Assembly (NCBI RefSeq): GCF_019175365.1
Contig: NZ_CP059572.1
Span: forward strand, 1,612,001 to 1,676,000
DNA from: Actinomadura graeca
Lineage (GTDB): Bacteria > Actinomycetota > Actinomycetes > Streptosporangiales > Streptosporangiaceae
Direction of reading: 5' to 3'
Length of the DNA: 64,000 nucleotides
Shown here: in pieces, positions 52,582 to 61,321 of the stretch
Layout of the letters: every line of letters starts with the position of its first letter
How positions within the stretch are numbered: position 1 is the stretch's first letter
Notes under the pieces: model-generated
Told to the model about the DNA's origin: nothing
Database searches by the model: none
What the model saw: only the letters and a program-made list of their open reading frames with translations
Made by a program: the position numbers and the translations under genes

Positions 52582-52962
52582 TCAGGCCGCGCAGTTGTGG
52601 AAGGCTTCGATGCGCCAGGAACCGTCCCGCCGGGACAGCACCCAGGTCTCCAGCGAGCGGCTCTCAGGATCCGGCTCGGGTTCGCCGGACGGCACCACGG
52701 CCCCCTTGCTGGACACCAAGGCGGCGTCAGTGCCGACGAACCGGACGTTCTGCACTTCGTGGACGGCCTTCGACCCCTTGAGCCCACCCGCGAAGACGCA
52801 TGCCATGGTCGCGCGGATCGCCTCACGGTCGGACAGGTACGTCCCTGGCAAGGTCGCCGTGGCAGCCTCCGCGTACGGCGCCACAAAGGCGTCGGCGTCG
52901 TTGGCGGCCCATGCGGCGTAGACCTCATCCAGTACCGCGAGCACCTGGCGTTCGTCGGTCAT
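52582..52962 (-). CDS. SnoaL/SgcJ-type NTF2-fold protein
   Basis: 126 aa. VLAVLDEVYAAWAANDADAF, VAPYAEAATATLPGTYLSDR, VHEVQNVRFVGTDAALVSSK, and the final strands SLETWVLSRRDGSWRIEAF. It belongs to the SgcJ/EcaC-like group. Substrate unknown. It is first in the operon with the esterase and the sigma factor, whose own tail has the same fold. Confidence 0.85.
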   Translation of the reverse strand: MTDERQVLAVLDEVYAAWAANDADAFVAPYAEAATATLPGTYLSDREAIRATMACVFAGGLKGSKAVHEVQNVRFVGTDAALVSSKGAVVPSGEPEPDPESRSLETWVLSRRDGSWRIEAFHNCAA

Positions 52963-53272
52963 GATGATCCCCTTCCGTTCCCGGGACGTGCTCTCCTCAT
53001 ACAGACCACCGTCCGGCGAAAAGGAAGCGCTCACGCGAGACTCAAGGGTCAGCGTCCGCGCTGATCCGCCGGGCTCGGGTCGTCCCGATACCCGGGCCGC
53101 AACAGCGCCGCCCCGTGCGCATGGCGCCCGTTCAGACCCGCCCGACCGCCGGGAGCCGCCCACGTCCTCAAAGTGATTCGCGGGCGACCTCGGCTTGCAG
53201 CGCCATGGGTCACCGGCGCGAGTGCATTCGGAGCGATACCGCGGCGCGGACACGGTCCGGCTGGAGGGGCGG
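52963..53272. other. Intergenic region upstream of the SnoaL-esterase-sigma operon
   Basis: 310 bases between two minus-strand genes. It should hold the operon promoter. I see no convincing gene, terminator or repeat. Confidence 0.45.
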
Positions 53273-53953
53273 TCAGGAAGATTTGGTGAGGGGAAGGCCG
53301 TTGATGACGCGTTCGCGGAGGGCGGCGCCGCGGACGCCGATCTCGGTGAAGTCGTTGTCGCCGGGTGTGTCGGTGAGGAGGAGCTCGGGAGCCAGCAGCG
53401 CGCCGAGTGGGACGCCAGGCTCGGGATCGTGGAGGCCGCCGATGGGCGCGGTGGACAAGTCGAGGTAGGCGGGGGCAAGAGTCCTGCCGTGGAGTACGCC
53501 GGTCACCAGGTCGGGGCAGAACTCGTTCCAGAAGATGGCCACGGTGGCGCGCAGATCGCCGTGGACCATCACCAGCTTCTCCGTCATGTCGCCCACGAAG
53601 GTGTCCGCCGTGACGTCACCCATCACGATCAGCTTGGCATCGCCCTCCAGGTAGATGTCCTTGGCACGCAGATTCCCAAGCACGATCAGCGCGGAGGCTC
53701 CGTCGTCGATGTCGACGAGGTTGCCGTCGATGGTCAGGTCACCGTCCACGACATACCCGGTGGCCTGATCGGGGGTGTCGTCGCCCCAGGGAGTCCGCTC
53801 GTGGTCGTCCAAGGGAAGTTCTCCCGTCACCACAGCCGCACCGGGGACGAGGATGTACTCCTCCTCGTACAGATTCCGGTAGGTGCTCTCGGGCACTCCG
53901 CGCTCTTCGAAGAGCCCGACGGCGTCTTCCCACGTCAGGTAACTGCTCGGCAT
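53273..53953 (-). CDS. Unknown protein with beta-solenoid-like repeats
   Basis: 226 aa. The centre (residues ~75-140) repeats a strand pattern typical of right-handed beta-solenoids or bactofilin-like polymers: DLTIDGNLVDID, ALIVLGNLRAKDIYLEG, LIVMGDVTADTFVG, LVMVHGDLRATVAIFWNEF. No signal peptide or membrane helix is visible. I cannot name a family. It is divergent from the Ser/Thr kinase gene with ~390 bases between. Confidence 0.6.
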   Translation of the reverse strand: MPSSYLTWEDAVGLFEERGVPESTYRNLYEEEYILVPGAAVVTGELPLDDHERTPWGDDTPDQATGYVVDGDLTIDGNLVDIDDGASALIVLGNLRAKDIYLEGDAKLIVMGDVTADTFVGDMTEKLVMVHGDLRATVAIFWNEFCPDLVTGVLHGRTLAPAYLDLSTAPIGGLHDPEPGVPLGALLAPELLLTDTPGDNDFTEIGVRGAALRERVINGLPLTKSS

Positions 53954-54341
53954 GCCCGCGAACGTAGCAGCCCCCACCGCCCCCAAAGCACCCACCCCAT
54001 CGTCCGCGGGGCGTACCGTACCAATCTGGACCACCTGGCCGACCCGATACACAAATTGCTCACGAGCGCAAAGATCATTGAGCCGTCGGCGGGCCCCCAT
54101 CCTTTCGCGGTCACGAACCCCGGCCAGGTCGCCGGCACCATCTCGTGCGTTACGCCCTCCGAACAGTGACGGGCCGAAGAACGACCATGATCCAAAATGT
54201 CGCGAGCGACACGGAGTCTCAACATCGGGACGAACCGCCCACAACGACTCTATGTGCTGATATTTTCATCTCGCCGCGAGAGACTCAGGGACAACCCTGG
54301 TGGACGAGCGCTCCCGGAATGGGCGCGGAACTGGAGGGCAT
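53954..54341. other. Divergent region between solenoid-like protein and kinase
   Basis: 388 bases without a supported gene. Base composition is less GC-rich from ~54170 to 54290. An alternative kinase start (GTG 54300) lies inside it. Confidence 0.4.
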
Positions 54342-55538
54342 GTGGAGCCGCTCGCTCCTGGGGATCCCCGGATGGTCGGAAAGTACCGTCTGCTCGGCCG
54401 ACTCGGAGAGGGGGGAATGGGCAAGGTCTTCTTCGGACGCTCACCGGGCGGGCGAGCGGTCGCCGTCAAGGTCATCAAAGCAGATTTAGCCACTGACAGC
54501 ACATTCCGTCGTCGCTTCACGCAGGAGATCGAGACCGCCCGCAAGGTGAGCGGGATCTTCACCGCACCAGTCGTGGAGGCCGATCCGCAGGGAGATCCTC
54601 CCTGGCTGGTCACGGCTTACGTCCCTGGCCCCGCCCTCGATACCGTAATCGCCGATCAAGGCGCCCTTCCGGAACACACGCTGCGGATTCTCGGAAGCGG
54701 TCTCGCAGAGGCGATCCAGTCGATACACCTGGCCGGAGTGGTCCACCGGGATCTCAAGCCAGCGAACATCATCCTGGCCGACGACGGACCGCGCCTCATC
54801 GACTTCGGTATTGCGCGCGCCGCCGGCGTCACCACTCTGACCCAGACCGGCGGAACGGTCGGCACGCCTGCCTTCATGGCCCCCGAGCAGATCCGAGGCG
54901 GACCGATCACCCACAAAGTTGACGTCTTCGCCTTGGGGATGGTGCTCTGTCATGCCGCCGGAGTGCACCCGTTCGGCGAGACACGGTTTGCTCAGGCATT
55001 CCTTTACCGGGTGGTCAATGAGCTTCCCGAGTTGCACGCTCTACCCCCTTCACTGCGCCACCTGATCGAAGCATGTCTCGAGAAGGAGCCCTCACGGCGA
55101 CCTGAGCCGAGTGATCTGATCCTCGGTCTCGCCGACCTGGAGGCCGGGGCCGACTGGCTTCCCGCCCCAGTGAAGACCATGGTCACCCGCTACGAGGCAT
55201 CGAGCAGCGCTCTTCTGAGAGAGCCGCCGGAGTCACCACGCCGCCAGGTCATCGTCTCCAACCATCGGGGCGTAGGGGCTCGCGAGGACAGCGGGCCCAT
55301 CACCCGCGTTCAGCGGCTCCACAGGATAAGGCCCGGATCACACCCTCTGGTCCTCGTCACAGTCGGCATCGTTCTCACACTGCTCTCGATCACGCTACCA
55401 GCGCTACTGGCAAATCTCCTGGTTAGGCTATCCGGAAGCATTTCGATGGGATTCGCGGGTATAGCAACAATACCCGTCGGCCTGGTGATCACTTTCAAGG
55501 TCCTCGCAAAACTCTCAGCCGGTGATCTTCGCGGCTAG
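54342..55538 (+). CDS. Membrane Ser/Thr protein kinase (PknB-like) without sensor domain
   Basis: 398 aa. Kinase domain residues ~12-260: glycine loop LLGRLGEGGMGKVFFG, Lys in VAVKVIK, catalytic HRDLKPANII, DFGIARAAG, APEQIRGG. A juxtamembrane segment of ~70 residues follows, then two hydrophobic helices (LVLVTVGIVLTLLSITLPAL; FAGIATIPVGLVITFKVLA) and a 6-residue tail. Unlike PknB there is no PASTA or other extracellular sensor. The start GTG 54342 gives the usual EPLAPGDP N-terminus and has GGAGGG; GTG 54300 is possible. Confidence 0.92.
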   Translation: MEPLAPGDPRMVGKYRLLGRLGEGGMGKVFFGRSPGGRAVAVKVIKADLATDSTFRRRFTQEIETARKVSGIFTAPVVEADPQGDPPWLVTAYVPGPALDTVIADQGALPEHTLRILGSGLAEAIQSIHLAGVVHRDLKPANIILADDGPRLIDFGIARAAGVTTLTQTGGTVGTPAFMAPEQIRGGPITHKVDVFALGMVLCHAAGVHPFGETRFAQAFLYRVVNELPELHALPPSLRHLIEACLEKEPSRRPEPSDLILGLADLEAGADWLPAPVKTMVTRYEASSSALLREPPESPRRQVIVSNHRGVGAREDSGPITRVQRLHRIRPGSHPLVLVTVGIVLTLLSITLPALLANLLVRLSGSISMGFAGIATIPVGLVITFKVLAKLSAGDLRG

Positions 55539-55605
55539 TACTTCAGCGTTGCCGTGATGAGCGCGGGTCCGCAGGGGTGTTTGGGGTAGGGGATTGTCTA
55601 CCCCG

Positions 55606-56289
55606 GATGCACCGGAGGTCAGCGCGCCGGGAGGATCCCACAAGGCGCGGGGCAGAGTCGTGGACATGCGGACGGGGCGACCCATTCCCTACCGGTCGTG
55701 TATCCGAGGTGGAAGCAATACCAACGGCCATTACGCACGATGATTGCGGTGCGTCAGTTGCTCCAGCACACGAGCGGACTCTACGACTACGTCGACGACC
55801 TCGATATCTTCGCAGAAGGGGAATTCGAGAAGCACCGGTACTACCATCACGCGCCCGAGCAGCTGGTCGAGATCGCCATGCGGCACCGTCCGGACTTCCC
55901 AGCGGGCGACATCAGCGCGGACGGCAACCCGAAATGGAAGTACTCCAACACCGGGTACGCGCTCGCAGGAATGATCATCACGCGGGTGGCGGCGCATCCG
56001 TGGGAGCAGGAGGCCAAGCGGCGGATCGTGTGGTCGCTCGGCCTGGCGCACACCCCTTCGCCCAGGGCCGCGAGTACCCGCGGCCGCACGCGCGGGGCTT
56101 CAACCAGTTCACGGCGGACTGAGCACGCAGAGACGTCATCGACTTCGACACGCTGGGCTACGTGACCCGCGAAGGCGTCACTGCGGATGCGCGCAGGAGC
56201 GTCGCGATCAGCGTGTCCACGCAGGTCGACGACCCGAAGCCACGGGAAACGGTCGGAAGACCGTCCAGAACGCCCTCTGCGGGCGGTAG
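55606..56289 (+). pseudogene. Decayed serine hydrolase (class C beta-lactamase family)
   Basis: Fragments of one beta-lactamase/D-Ala-D-Ala-peptidase-like protein in successive frames: DMRTGRPIP (~55670), VRQLLQHTSGLYDYVDDL and KWKYSNTGYALAGMIITRV (~55740-56000), LGLAHT (~56045), FAQGREYPRPHARGFNQFTA (~56060-56122), GYVTREGVTADARRSVAISV (~56155-56215), KTVQNALCG (to TAG 56289). At least two frameshifts are visible. The segment with the SxxK nucleophile motif and the ~150 residues before GYVT are missing. The Y-S-N motif survives. The gene cannot be functional. Confidence 0.8.
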
Positions 56290-56432
56290 TCCGCACCGGG
56301 CCAGCCCTCGTGTTGCATGCCGCACGCGGACGCGGGCCTTCGCCTGCGGGGAGGTGGGCCTTGACGGAACGGCGAAGCCGGTTCAGCATCACAAGTCAGT
56401 GGCAACTTTTTTCAACCTCGACTCAGGGAGAG

Positions 56433-56807
56433 ATGAGCATGGTTTTAGTATTCCTCGGCAAGGAGACGACCAGCGGCCAGAGCCCGACGCTGTACGCAAC
56501 CGATCGTGATTCCTACGTCGTCCAAGGCTGGATCGTCAACGATACCGAGATCGTCGCCCGCATGAGCTTGTCGGACGACGAAACCCTTGTGGAGGTTCCC
56601 AAGAGGCTCATGTCACACTTGGCGAAAGATGGTCTGCGCGGCGAGGTCACGAACACGGTGCCTTCCATGATCGAAGTGAACGAGATCGGCAACTACATCA
56701 TCAAGGGCCTCCGTGTCAGCGACAGGTCCGCTCTGTCTCAGATGGACATCCCTGAGCACGAGACATGCATAGAGGTCCCCCGAAAGCTTATGGCGCTTCT
56801 GGGTTGA
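56433..56807 (+). CDS. Unknown small protein upstream of DUF6879 gene
   Basis: 124 aa (MSMVLVFLGKETTSGQSPTL). It reads as alternating short strands, DSYVVQGWIVNDTEIVARMS and ETLVEVPKRLMSHLAKDGLR, and repeats a similar pattern at the end (ETCIEVPRKLMALLG), suggesting a duplicated wing. No membrane segment. It often precedes DUF6879/XRE pairs in actinobacteria, to my recollection. GGGAG lies just upstream; the second Met (56439) is an alternative start with better spacing. DNA here is less GC-rich than the window average. Confidence 0.7.
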   Translation: MSMVLVFLGKETTSGQSPTLYATDRDSYVVQGWIVNDTEIVARMSLSDDETLVEVPKRLMSHLAKDGLRGEVTNTVPSMIEVNEIGNYIIKGLRVSDRSALSQMDIPEHETCIEVPRKLMALLG

Positions 56808-56812
56808 GCAGC

Positions 56813-57328
56813 ATGCGACGTATCGATTATCACCAGTTCCAGGAGACGTTGCGGAACGCTAGGCGGGCCTGGCATCTAGAGTTGCGTGACACCTACAACG
56901 TGGAGTCCGAGCGCGTTCCGCTCGCACGCTGGCGCGAAGGAGAACGGGACGATTTCGCCTGGCTCGAAGGCTGGCTGGACTTCATTCGCGGAATCGCCAG
57001 AAGTGGAGTACAGGTGCAGCGCCTGCGGGTCGTGAGCGAACCGCACACGGAATACACTCGATGGAGCATCGAAGTGACGCGGCTCAACGTCGCCGCCGGC
57101 GAGGATGTCAGGTATCTTCCTCGCCAGCATGCCGAGGATATCCTGCTTCCTGATGAGGACTGCTGGCTGGTGGACGAGGACGGCCTGATCCTCAGCCTGT
57201 TCGAACCCGACGGCGGCTCCGCCGGATTCGCGGTCGAACCCGACCCCCGGCTGACCGCCCACTACCGGTCGGTGCGCGACAGAGCCTGGCCCCGCGGCAT
57301 CCCGTACAGCGATTACGCGGGTCGGTAA
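56813..57328 (+). CDS. DUF6879-family protein
   Basis: 171 aa. RRAWHLELRDTYNVESERVP, WLDFIRGIARSGVQVQRLRV, VSEPHTEYTRWSIEVTRLNV, CWLVDEDGLILSLFEPDG and a C-terminal YRSVRDRAWPRGIPYSDY are those of DUF6879. It lies 5 bases after the small unknown gene and 9 bases before an XRE-DUF5753 regulator. That is the standard pairing for the family, thought to be regulator-partner modules. Confidence 0.85.
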   Translation: MRRIDYHQFQETLRNARRAWHLELRDTYNVESERVPLARWREGERDDFAWLEGWLDFIRGIARSGVQVQRLRVVSEPHTEYTRWSIEVTRLNVAAGEDVRYLPRQHAEDILLPDEDCWLVDEDGLILSLFEPDGGSAGFAVEPDPRLTAHYRSVRDRAWPRGIPYSDYAGR

Positions 57329-57337
57329 CCTCTTCGT

Positions 57338-58186
57338 GTGTCCACCCCTGCCCGGCAGGCCCGCGAAGCGCTGGGAGCCCGCCTGAGAGACATACGCAAG
57401 GACGCGGAGCTGACCGGAAGGGTCCTCGCCGCCAGGAACGGATGGCACTACTCGCTCGTTTCGAAAATCGAGCACGGGGCCATCAACATATCCGAGCAAC
57501 ATGTACGCGGATGGTGCCGGGCATGCGGAGCCGAAGAAGAAATCAATGACCTCGTCGCAACGGTGCGCTCTATCGACACGATGTTCGTGGAGTGGCGAAG
57601 GCAGCTGAGATCGGGTACCAGGCGCCGGCAGAGCGTCAGCGTGCGTTTCGAAGCCGAGACCACACTGTTCCGTGTCTTCGAACCCCTCATGATCCCTGGT
57701 CTCTTGCAGACCCCCGACTATGCGGAGGCCATGCTTGCGATGACCGTGGACTTCCACCGGCTGCCCGACGACGTCGAGGCCGGAGTTCAGGCCCGCATGG
57801 AGAGACAGCAGATCCTTTACCGGGGTGATCGTAGGTTTCACATGGTCATCTCGCAGAGCGCCTTGACCCTGGGCATCGTGAGCGCCGACGTCGTCCGCGG
57901 GCAGTTGGACCGGCTACTGACCCTGTCGTCACTGCCACGTATGCATCTTGGGATCATCCCCACGCGCGCCGAGCACAAGTTCTTCCCGCTGCACGGCTTC
58001 TGGATCCTGGACGACCGGGAGGTACTGTTCGAAACGATCTCCGCGGAGATCAAACTGACCCAGCCCCAAGAGGTGGCGACCTATGCGCGAGCCTTCGAAC
58101 GGCTGGCGGCCTCCGCCATTTACGGCCGACAGGCCAGGCGCCTGATCACGGGAGCCATGGAGGAGCTGGCCAGCGATCCCGATTAA
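57338..58186 (+). CDS. XRE-family regulator with DUF5753 domain (second copy type)
   Basis: 282 aa from GTG 57338. HTH: LGARLRDIRKDAELTGRVLA, WHYSLVSKIEHGAINI. DUF5753: LFRVFEPLMIPGLLQTPDYA, RMERQQILYRGDRRFHMVIS, LHGFWILDDREVLFETISAE, YARAFERLAASAIYGRQAR. Same architecture as the 49.1-kb regulator but clearly a different subgroup, paired with DUF6879 instead of DUF397. Confidence 0.92.
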   Translation: MSTPARQAREALGARLRDIRKDAELTGRVLAARNGWHYSLVSKIEHGAINISEQHVRGWCRACGAEEEINDLVATVRSIDTMFVEWRRQLRSGTRRRQSVSVRFEAETTLFRVFEPLMIPGLLQTPDYAEAMLAMTVDFHRLPDDVEAGVQARMERQQILYRGDRRFHMVISQSALTLGIVSADVVRGQLDRLLTLSSLPRMHLGIIPTRAEHKFFPLHGFWILDDREVLFETISAEIKLTQPQEVATYARAFERLAASAIYGRQARRLITGAMEELASDPD

Positions 58187-58243
58187 TTCAACTTCATTCA
58201 ACATTGTGGACCGGACACGGCGCGCAGTCCTAGCGTCCTGCGT

Positions 58244-58813
58244 ATGAGCTCCCACAGGCCCCAACTGAGCGACGTTCCGTCCACGGATCACATGCATCGT
58301 TCGCAGGCGCGGCTGATCACAGCCCGCCCGGATCACCTGGCAGCCGCTCGTACCACCTTCCCCGCCGAGGCCAGGGACCCCGCGGAGCTTCTCTCTCGGG
58401 AGACCTTCGATCTCCTGGTCGAAGACCTCCGCCGAGGTCACCACGTCACCCGCGGCTACGCAGAGCGGATGCTGGGTCAGGCGCTGGTGTTCCTGAAGGC
58501 GCAGGCCAACATCGCCCGGGCGCGCGCGGCAGGCCGTCCCTGGGTGAGGATCGTGCCTACCGTGCCCGTGGATCCGGCCTGGCATGCGTTCATGCTCCGT
58601 TCGCAGCCCTACGCAGATTTCTGTGCCGAGCACGCCGGTGCCTTTCTCCATCACGTGCCGTTCCAGGACGAGGCGGTTCTTTCGGGTGACGCGCTTGAGG
58701 CGACGATCCCGGAACTTCAGAAGACCGGCTACATGGTGGATCTGGAGTTCTGGCACGGTGAGCGAAGCCCCTGTTGTCCACCCGAATGCGCTTCGCCGGA
58801 AAGCACCTGGTGA
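58244..58813 (+). CDS. Unknown protein with GRDP-like WH...FC...HH motif
   Basis: 189 aa. After a helical N-terminal half, residues ~108-150 read VDPAWHAFMLRSQPYADFCA, then EHAGAFLHHVPF. The spacing W-H ... Y-x-x-F-C ... H-H-x-P recalls glycine-rich-domain-containing (DUF1399) proteins, where His/Cys may bind metal. The resemblance is weak. The last residues are rich in Cys/Pro (CCPPECA) and overlap the next gene in another frame by 28 bases. Confidence 0.6.
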   Translation: MSSHRPQLSDVPSTDHMHRSQARLITARPDHLAAARTTFPAEARDPAELLSRETFDLLVEDLRRGHHVTRGYAERMLGQALVFLKAQANIARARAAGRPWVRIVPTVPVDPAWHAFMLRSQPYADFCAEHAGAFLHHVPFQDEAVLSGDALEATIPELQKTGYMVDLEFWHGERSPCCPPECASPESTW

Positions 58814-59229
58814 ACGAGCGTCGTCCCGACGGTGCCCCCGGCTCGGTCCGAACCCCGACGCACTACCACTGCTACAAGTGGTCAGGCAGCGGGCAGGAGT
58901 GGGATCGGCTTGGCCGGACCGACACCCTCGATGTGAACAGCCCGGATCGGCCACCCCAGCGGACGAACGACTGGCTGAACAAGTCGCCCCGGCTCATCGC
59001 GGCCGTCCGCACCTCGGCCGGGGACGCCCGCGACTGGCTGGTCGCCGAGTGGGGTCGGGTGTGTGAGAACGCGCTGTATCCGGTACCCGCCTGGGTGGAC
59101 GGCGAGGACCGCGCGGCTGCGGCGCTGGCTGCCATCGAGTCGGCGTCCTGGCCCACCTACAGCCAGTGGCTCGCCGGAGGCACGATCGTTCTCCTGTCCG
59201 TCGTCGGCACCGATCAGACATGCCACTGA
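58786..59229 (+). CDS. Unknown protein
   Basis: 147 aa from ATG 58786; TTG 58774 is an alternative. PTHYHCYKWSGSGQEWDRLG and RTDTLDVNSPDRPP precede helical segments (WLNKSPRLIAAVRTSAGDAR, DWLVAEWGRVCENALYPVPA) and a hydrophobic C-terminal stretch (TIVLLSVVGTD). It overlaps the previous gene's end. I do not recognise the family. Confidence 0.55.
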   Translation: MRFAGKHLVNERRPDGAPGSVRTPTHYHCYKWSGSGQEWDRLGRTDTLDVNSPDRPPQRTNDWLNKSPRLIAAVRTSAGDARDWLVAEWGRVCENALYPVPAWVDGEDRAAAALAAIESASWPTYSQWLAGGTIVLLSVVGTDQTCH

Positions 59230-59282
59230 TCCAGCGGTCCGCCCGGAGGACGGGGCGGCACGCCGGGGGCCGGAGGCCGGTG

Positions 59283-59990
59283 TCAGACGAATTCGAGGGG
59301 GCGGACTTCGTAGTCGACGGGGGTGTCGTCGTGCAGGAAGTCGGCGGAGTGTTCGGGGGCCGTCTCCTCCAGCAGGACGGCGCGGCGGACGCGGTCGGTG
59401 CGGAACACGCGTTTGCCGCCGCGCATGCGGCACCAGGCGGTCAGGTACCAGCCGTGGGAGGACGCGGTGAAGGTGACGGGCTCGACGTCGCGTTCGGTCT
59501 CGGTGTCGTGGCGGTCGACGTAGGTGAGGCGGACCACCCGGCGGGTCGTGATCGCCTGCTCCAGCACGGCGGGCACGGACGCGGGGTCGTCGCGGTCGAC
59601 CGGGGCCAGGAAGCGGATGCGGTCGGCCAGCTCGCGCGCGGAGGCGCCGTCGCCCGCCGACATCGCGGTGACGATCTTCTGGAGGGCGGTGCGGGCGGAG
59701 CGGGAGAACGGCGAGCCGCCCGCGCGGGCCAGGGTGATCGCGACGGCGACGGCCTCGGCGGGGGTGAAGTTGAGCGGCGGCAGGGTGCGGCTCTTGTCGA
59801 GGGTGTAGCCGCCGCTCCGGCCCACGTCCGCGTAGATCGGCACGCCGGCCTGCTGGAGCGCGCAGATGTCGCGCTCGATGGTGCGGGCGCTCACCTCGAA
59901 CCGCGCGGCCAGCTCCCGGGCGCTGACCCGGCGCGGCGCGCAGGCCCGCAGTTCCTCCACCAAGGCGTACAAACGGTCGGTGCGGTTCAC
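59283..59990 (-). CDS. WYL-domain transcription regulator (YafY-like)
   Basis: 235 aa from GTG 59990. N-terminal HTH_11 (TDRLYALVEELRACAPRRVS, ARELAARFEVSARTIERDIC), linker GVPIYADVGRSGGYTLD, WYL domain (LEQAITTRRVVRLTYVDRHD, SSHGWYLTAWCRMRGGKRVF). Shorter than full YafY (~300-320 aa): the C-terminal WCX part is reduced. WYL regulators usually respond to nucleic-acid or nucleotide ligands. Neighbours give no target. Confidence 0.92.
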   Translation of the reverse strand: MNRTDRLYALVEELRACAPRRVSARELAARFEVSARTIERDICALQQAGVPIYADVGRSGGYTLDKSRTLPPLNFTPAEAVAVAITLARAGGSPFSRSARTALQKIVTAMSAGDGASARELADRIRFLAPVDRDDPASVPAVLEQAITTRRVVRLTYVDRHDTETERDVEPVTFTASSHGWYLTAWCRMRGGKRVFRTDRVRRAVLLEETAPEHSADFLHDDTPVDYEVRPLEFV

Positions 59991-60215
59991 GCGGCGACCG
60001 TACGCGCCGCCTCCGACATTCCGCGGCCGGAGGGCGTGTGGACGAAGCCGACCCCTGGCGCGTCCACCTCCTGCGGTGTCTGACGTTCGCATCGGCGGGC
60101 CGGTGGGGCTTAGGGGCGCCGACCGGGCCACGTCGGGCGGGGGCGGTATGGCAGGCGGGCGGCTGGCCGGGGTCCCTACCTCGGGAGGGAGATATCTGTG
60201 GCCTCGGGCGTCGGG

Positions 60216-61238
60216 TCAGCCGCGGGCCCAGGCCAGGAGATCGTCGGCTTCCAGGGTGTTGACGATCTGGGCGGCGGGGACGCCGCAGCGGGCGGCGCGT
60301 TCGCAGCCGTGGGGTTGCCAGTCGAGCTGGCCGGGGGCGTGGGCGTCGGAGTCGATGGCGAAGCGGCAGCCCGCCTCGACGGCGAGGCGGAGGAGGCGCT
60401 TGGGCGGGTCGAGGCGCTCGGGACGGGAGTTGATCTCCACGGCGACGTCGTAGGCGGCGCAGGCGTCGAAGACGAGCGGGGCGTCGAACTCGGACTCGGG
60501 GCGCAGGCCGCCGCGCTTGCCGCCCGCCTTGACGATGCGTCCGGTGCAGTGGCCGAGGACGTTCACGCGCGGGTCCGCGATGGCCGCGACCATGCGCTTG
60601 GTCATCGCGACCCGGTCCATGCGCAGCTTGGAGTGGACGCTGGCGACGACGATGTCGAGCCGGTCCAGGAGGCCGGTGTCCTGGTCGAGGGCGCCGTCCT
60701 CCAGGATGTCGACCTCGATGCCCGTGAGGATGCGGAAGGGCGCGAGTTCCTCGTTGAGTTCGGCGACGGCGTCCAGCTGGCGGCGGAGCCGGTCGGCCGA
60801 CAGCCCGTTGGCGACTTTCAGGCGCGGGGAATGGTCGGTGAGCGCGATGTACGCGTGGCCCAGCGAGCGGGCGGTCTCGGCCATCTCCCGGATCGGGGAG
60901 CCGCCGTCCGACCAGTCGCTGTGGGTGTGCAGGTCGCCGCGCAGCGCCGCGCGGAGGGCCGCGGCCGCCTCGTCCACAGGCTCGCCCTCGGTGGCCTCAA
61001 GGCGGCGCAGGTAGACGGGCGTCTCTCCGCGCAGGGCCTCGTCGATCACCAGGGCGGTGACCTTGCCGATACCGGGGAGCGCGGTCAGTGTGCCCTCCCG
61101 GGCACGTGTGGCGAGTTCCTCGGAAGGCATGCGCTCGGCGAGGTCGGCGGCGGCGCGGAAGGCGCGCACGCGATAAGTCGGCTCGTGGGCGCGCTCCAGG
61201 AGGAACGCGATCCGGCGCAGGGCTTCGACGGGTTCCAC
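60216..61238 (-). CDS. PHP-domain phosphoesterase with PolX-type helix-hairpin-helix N-terminus
   Basis: 340 aa. Residues ~1-90 resemble the N-terminal 8-kDa/HhH part of family X DNA polymerases (EALRRIAFLLERAHEPTYRV, LTALPGIGKVTALVIDEALR). The PHP domain starts at RGDLHTHSDWSDGG with His/Asp metal ligands, then IALTDHSPRL, ILTGIEVDIL, VVASVHSKL, VLGHCTGR, VAVEINSRPERLDPP and AIDSDAHAPGQL. The polymerase palm between them is absent. Probable 3'-5' exonuclease or phosphatase with a DNA-repair role (inferred). Confidence 0.9.
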   Translation of the reverse strand: MEPVEALRRIAFLLERAHEPTYRVRAFRAAADLAERMPSEELATRAREGTLTALPGIGKVTALVIDEALRGETPVYLRRLEATEGEPVDEAAAALRAALRGDLHTHSDWSDGGSPIREMAETARSLGHAYIALTDHSPRLKVANGLSADRLRRQLDAVAELNEELAPFRILTGIEVDILEDGALDQDTGLLDRLDIVVASVHSKLRMDRVAMTKRMVAAIADPRVNVLGHCTGRIVKAGGKRGGLRPESEFDAPLVFDACAAYDVAVEINSRPERLDPPKRLLRLAVEAGCRFAIDSDAHAPGQLDWQPHGCERAARCGVPAAQIVNTLEADDLLAWARG

Positions 61239-61321
61239 GCGAACGACCGTACCCAGGTATTACGGACGTGTCGCACCAGAGGGTCATCCGGACGTGCCTG
61301 GGGCTTCTCTAGCCTGGGCCC

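Noticed and set aside
56165..56509. Separate small genes between the decayed hydrolase and the 124-aa unknown gene
   Set aside because: The frames carry the C-terminal remnants of the hydrolase (GYVTREGV..., KTVQNALCG) and are not independent genes.
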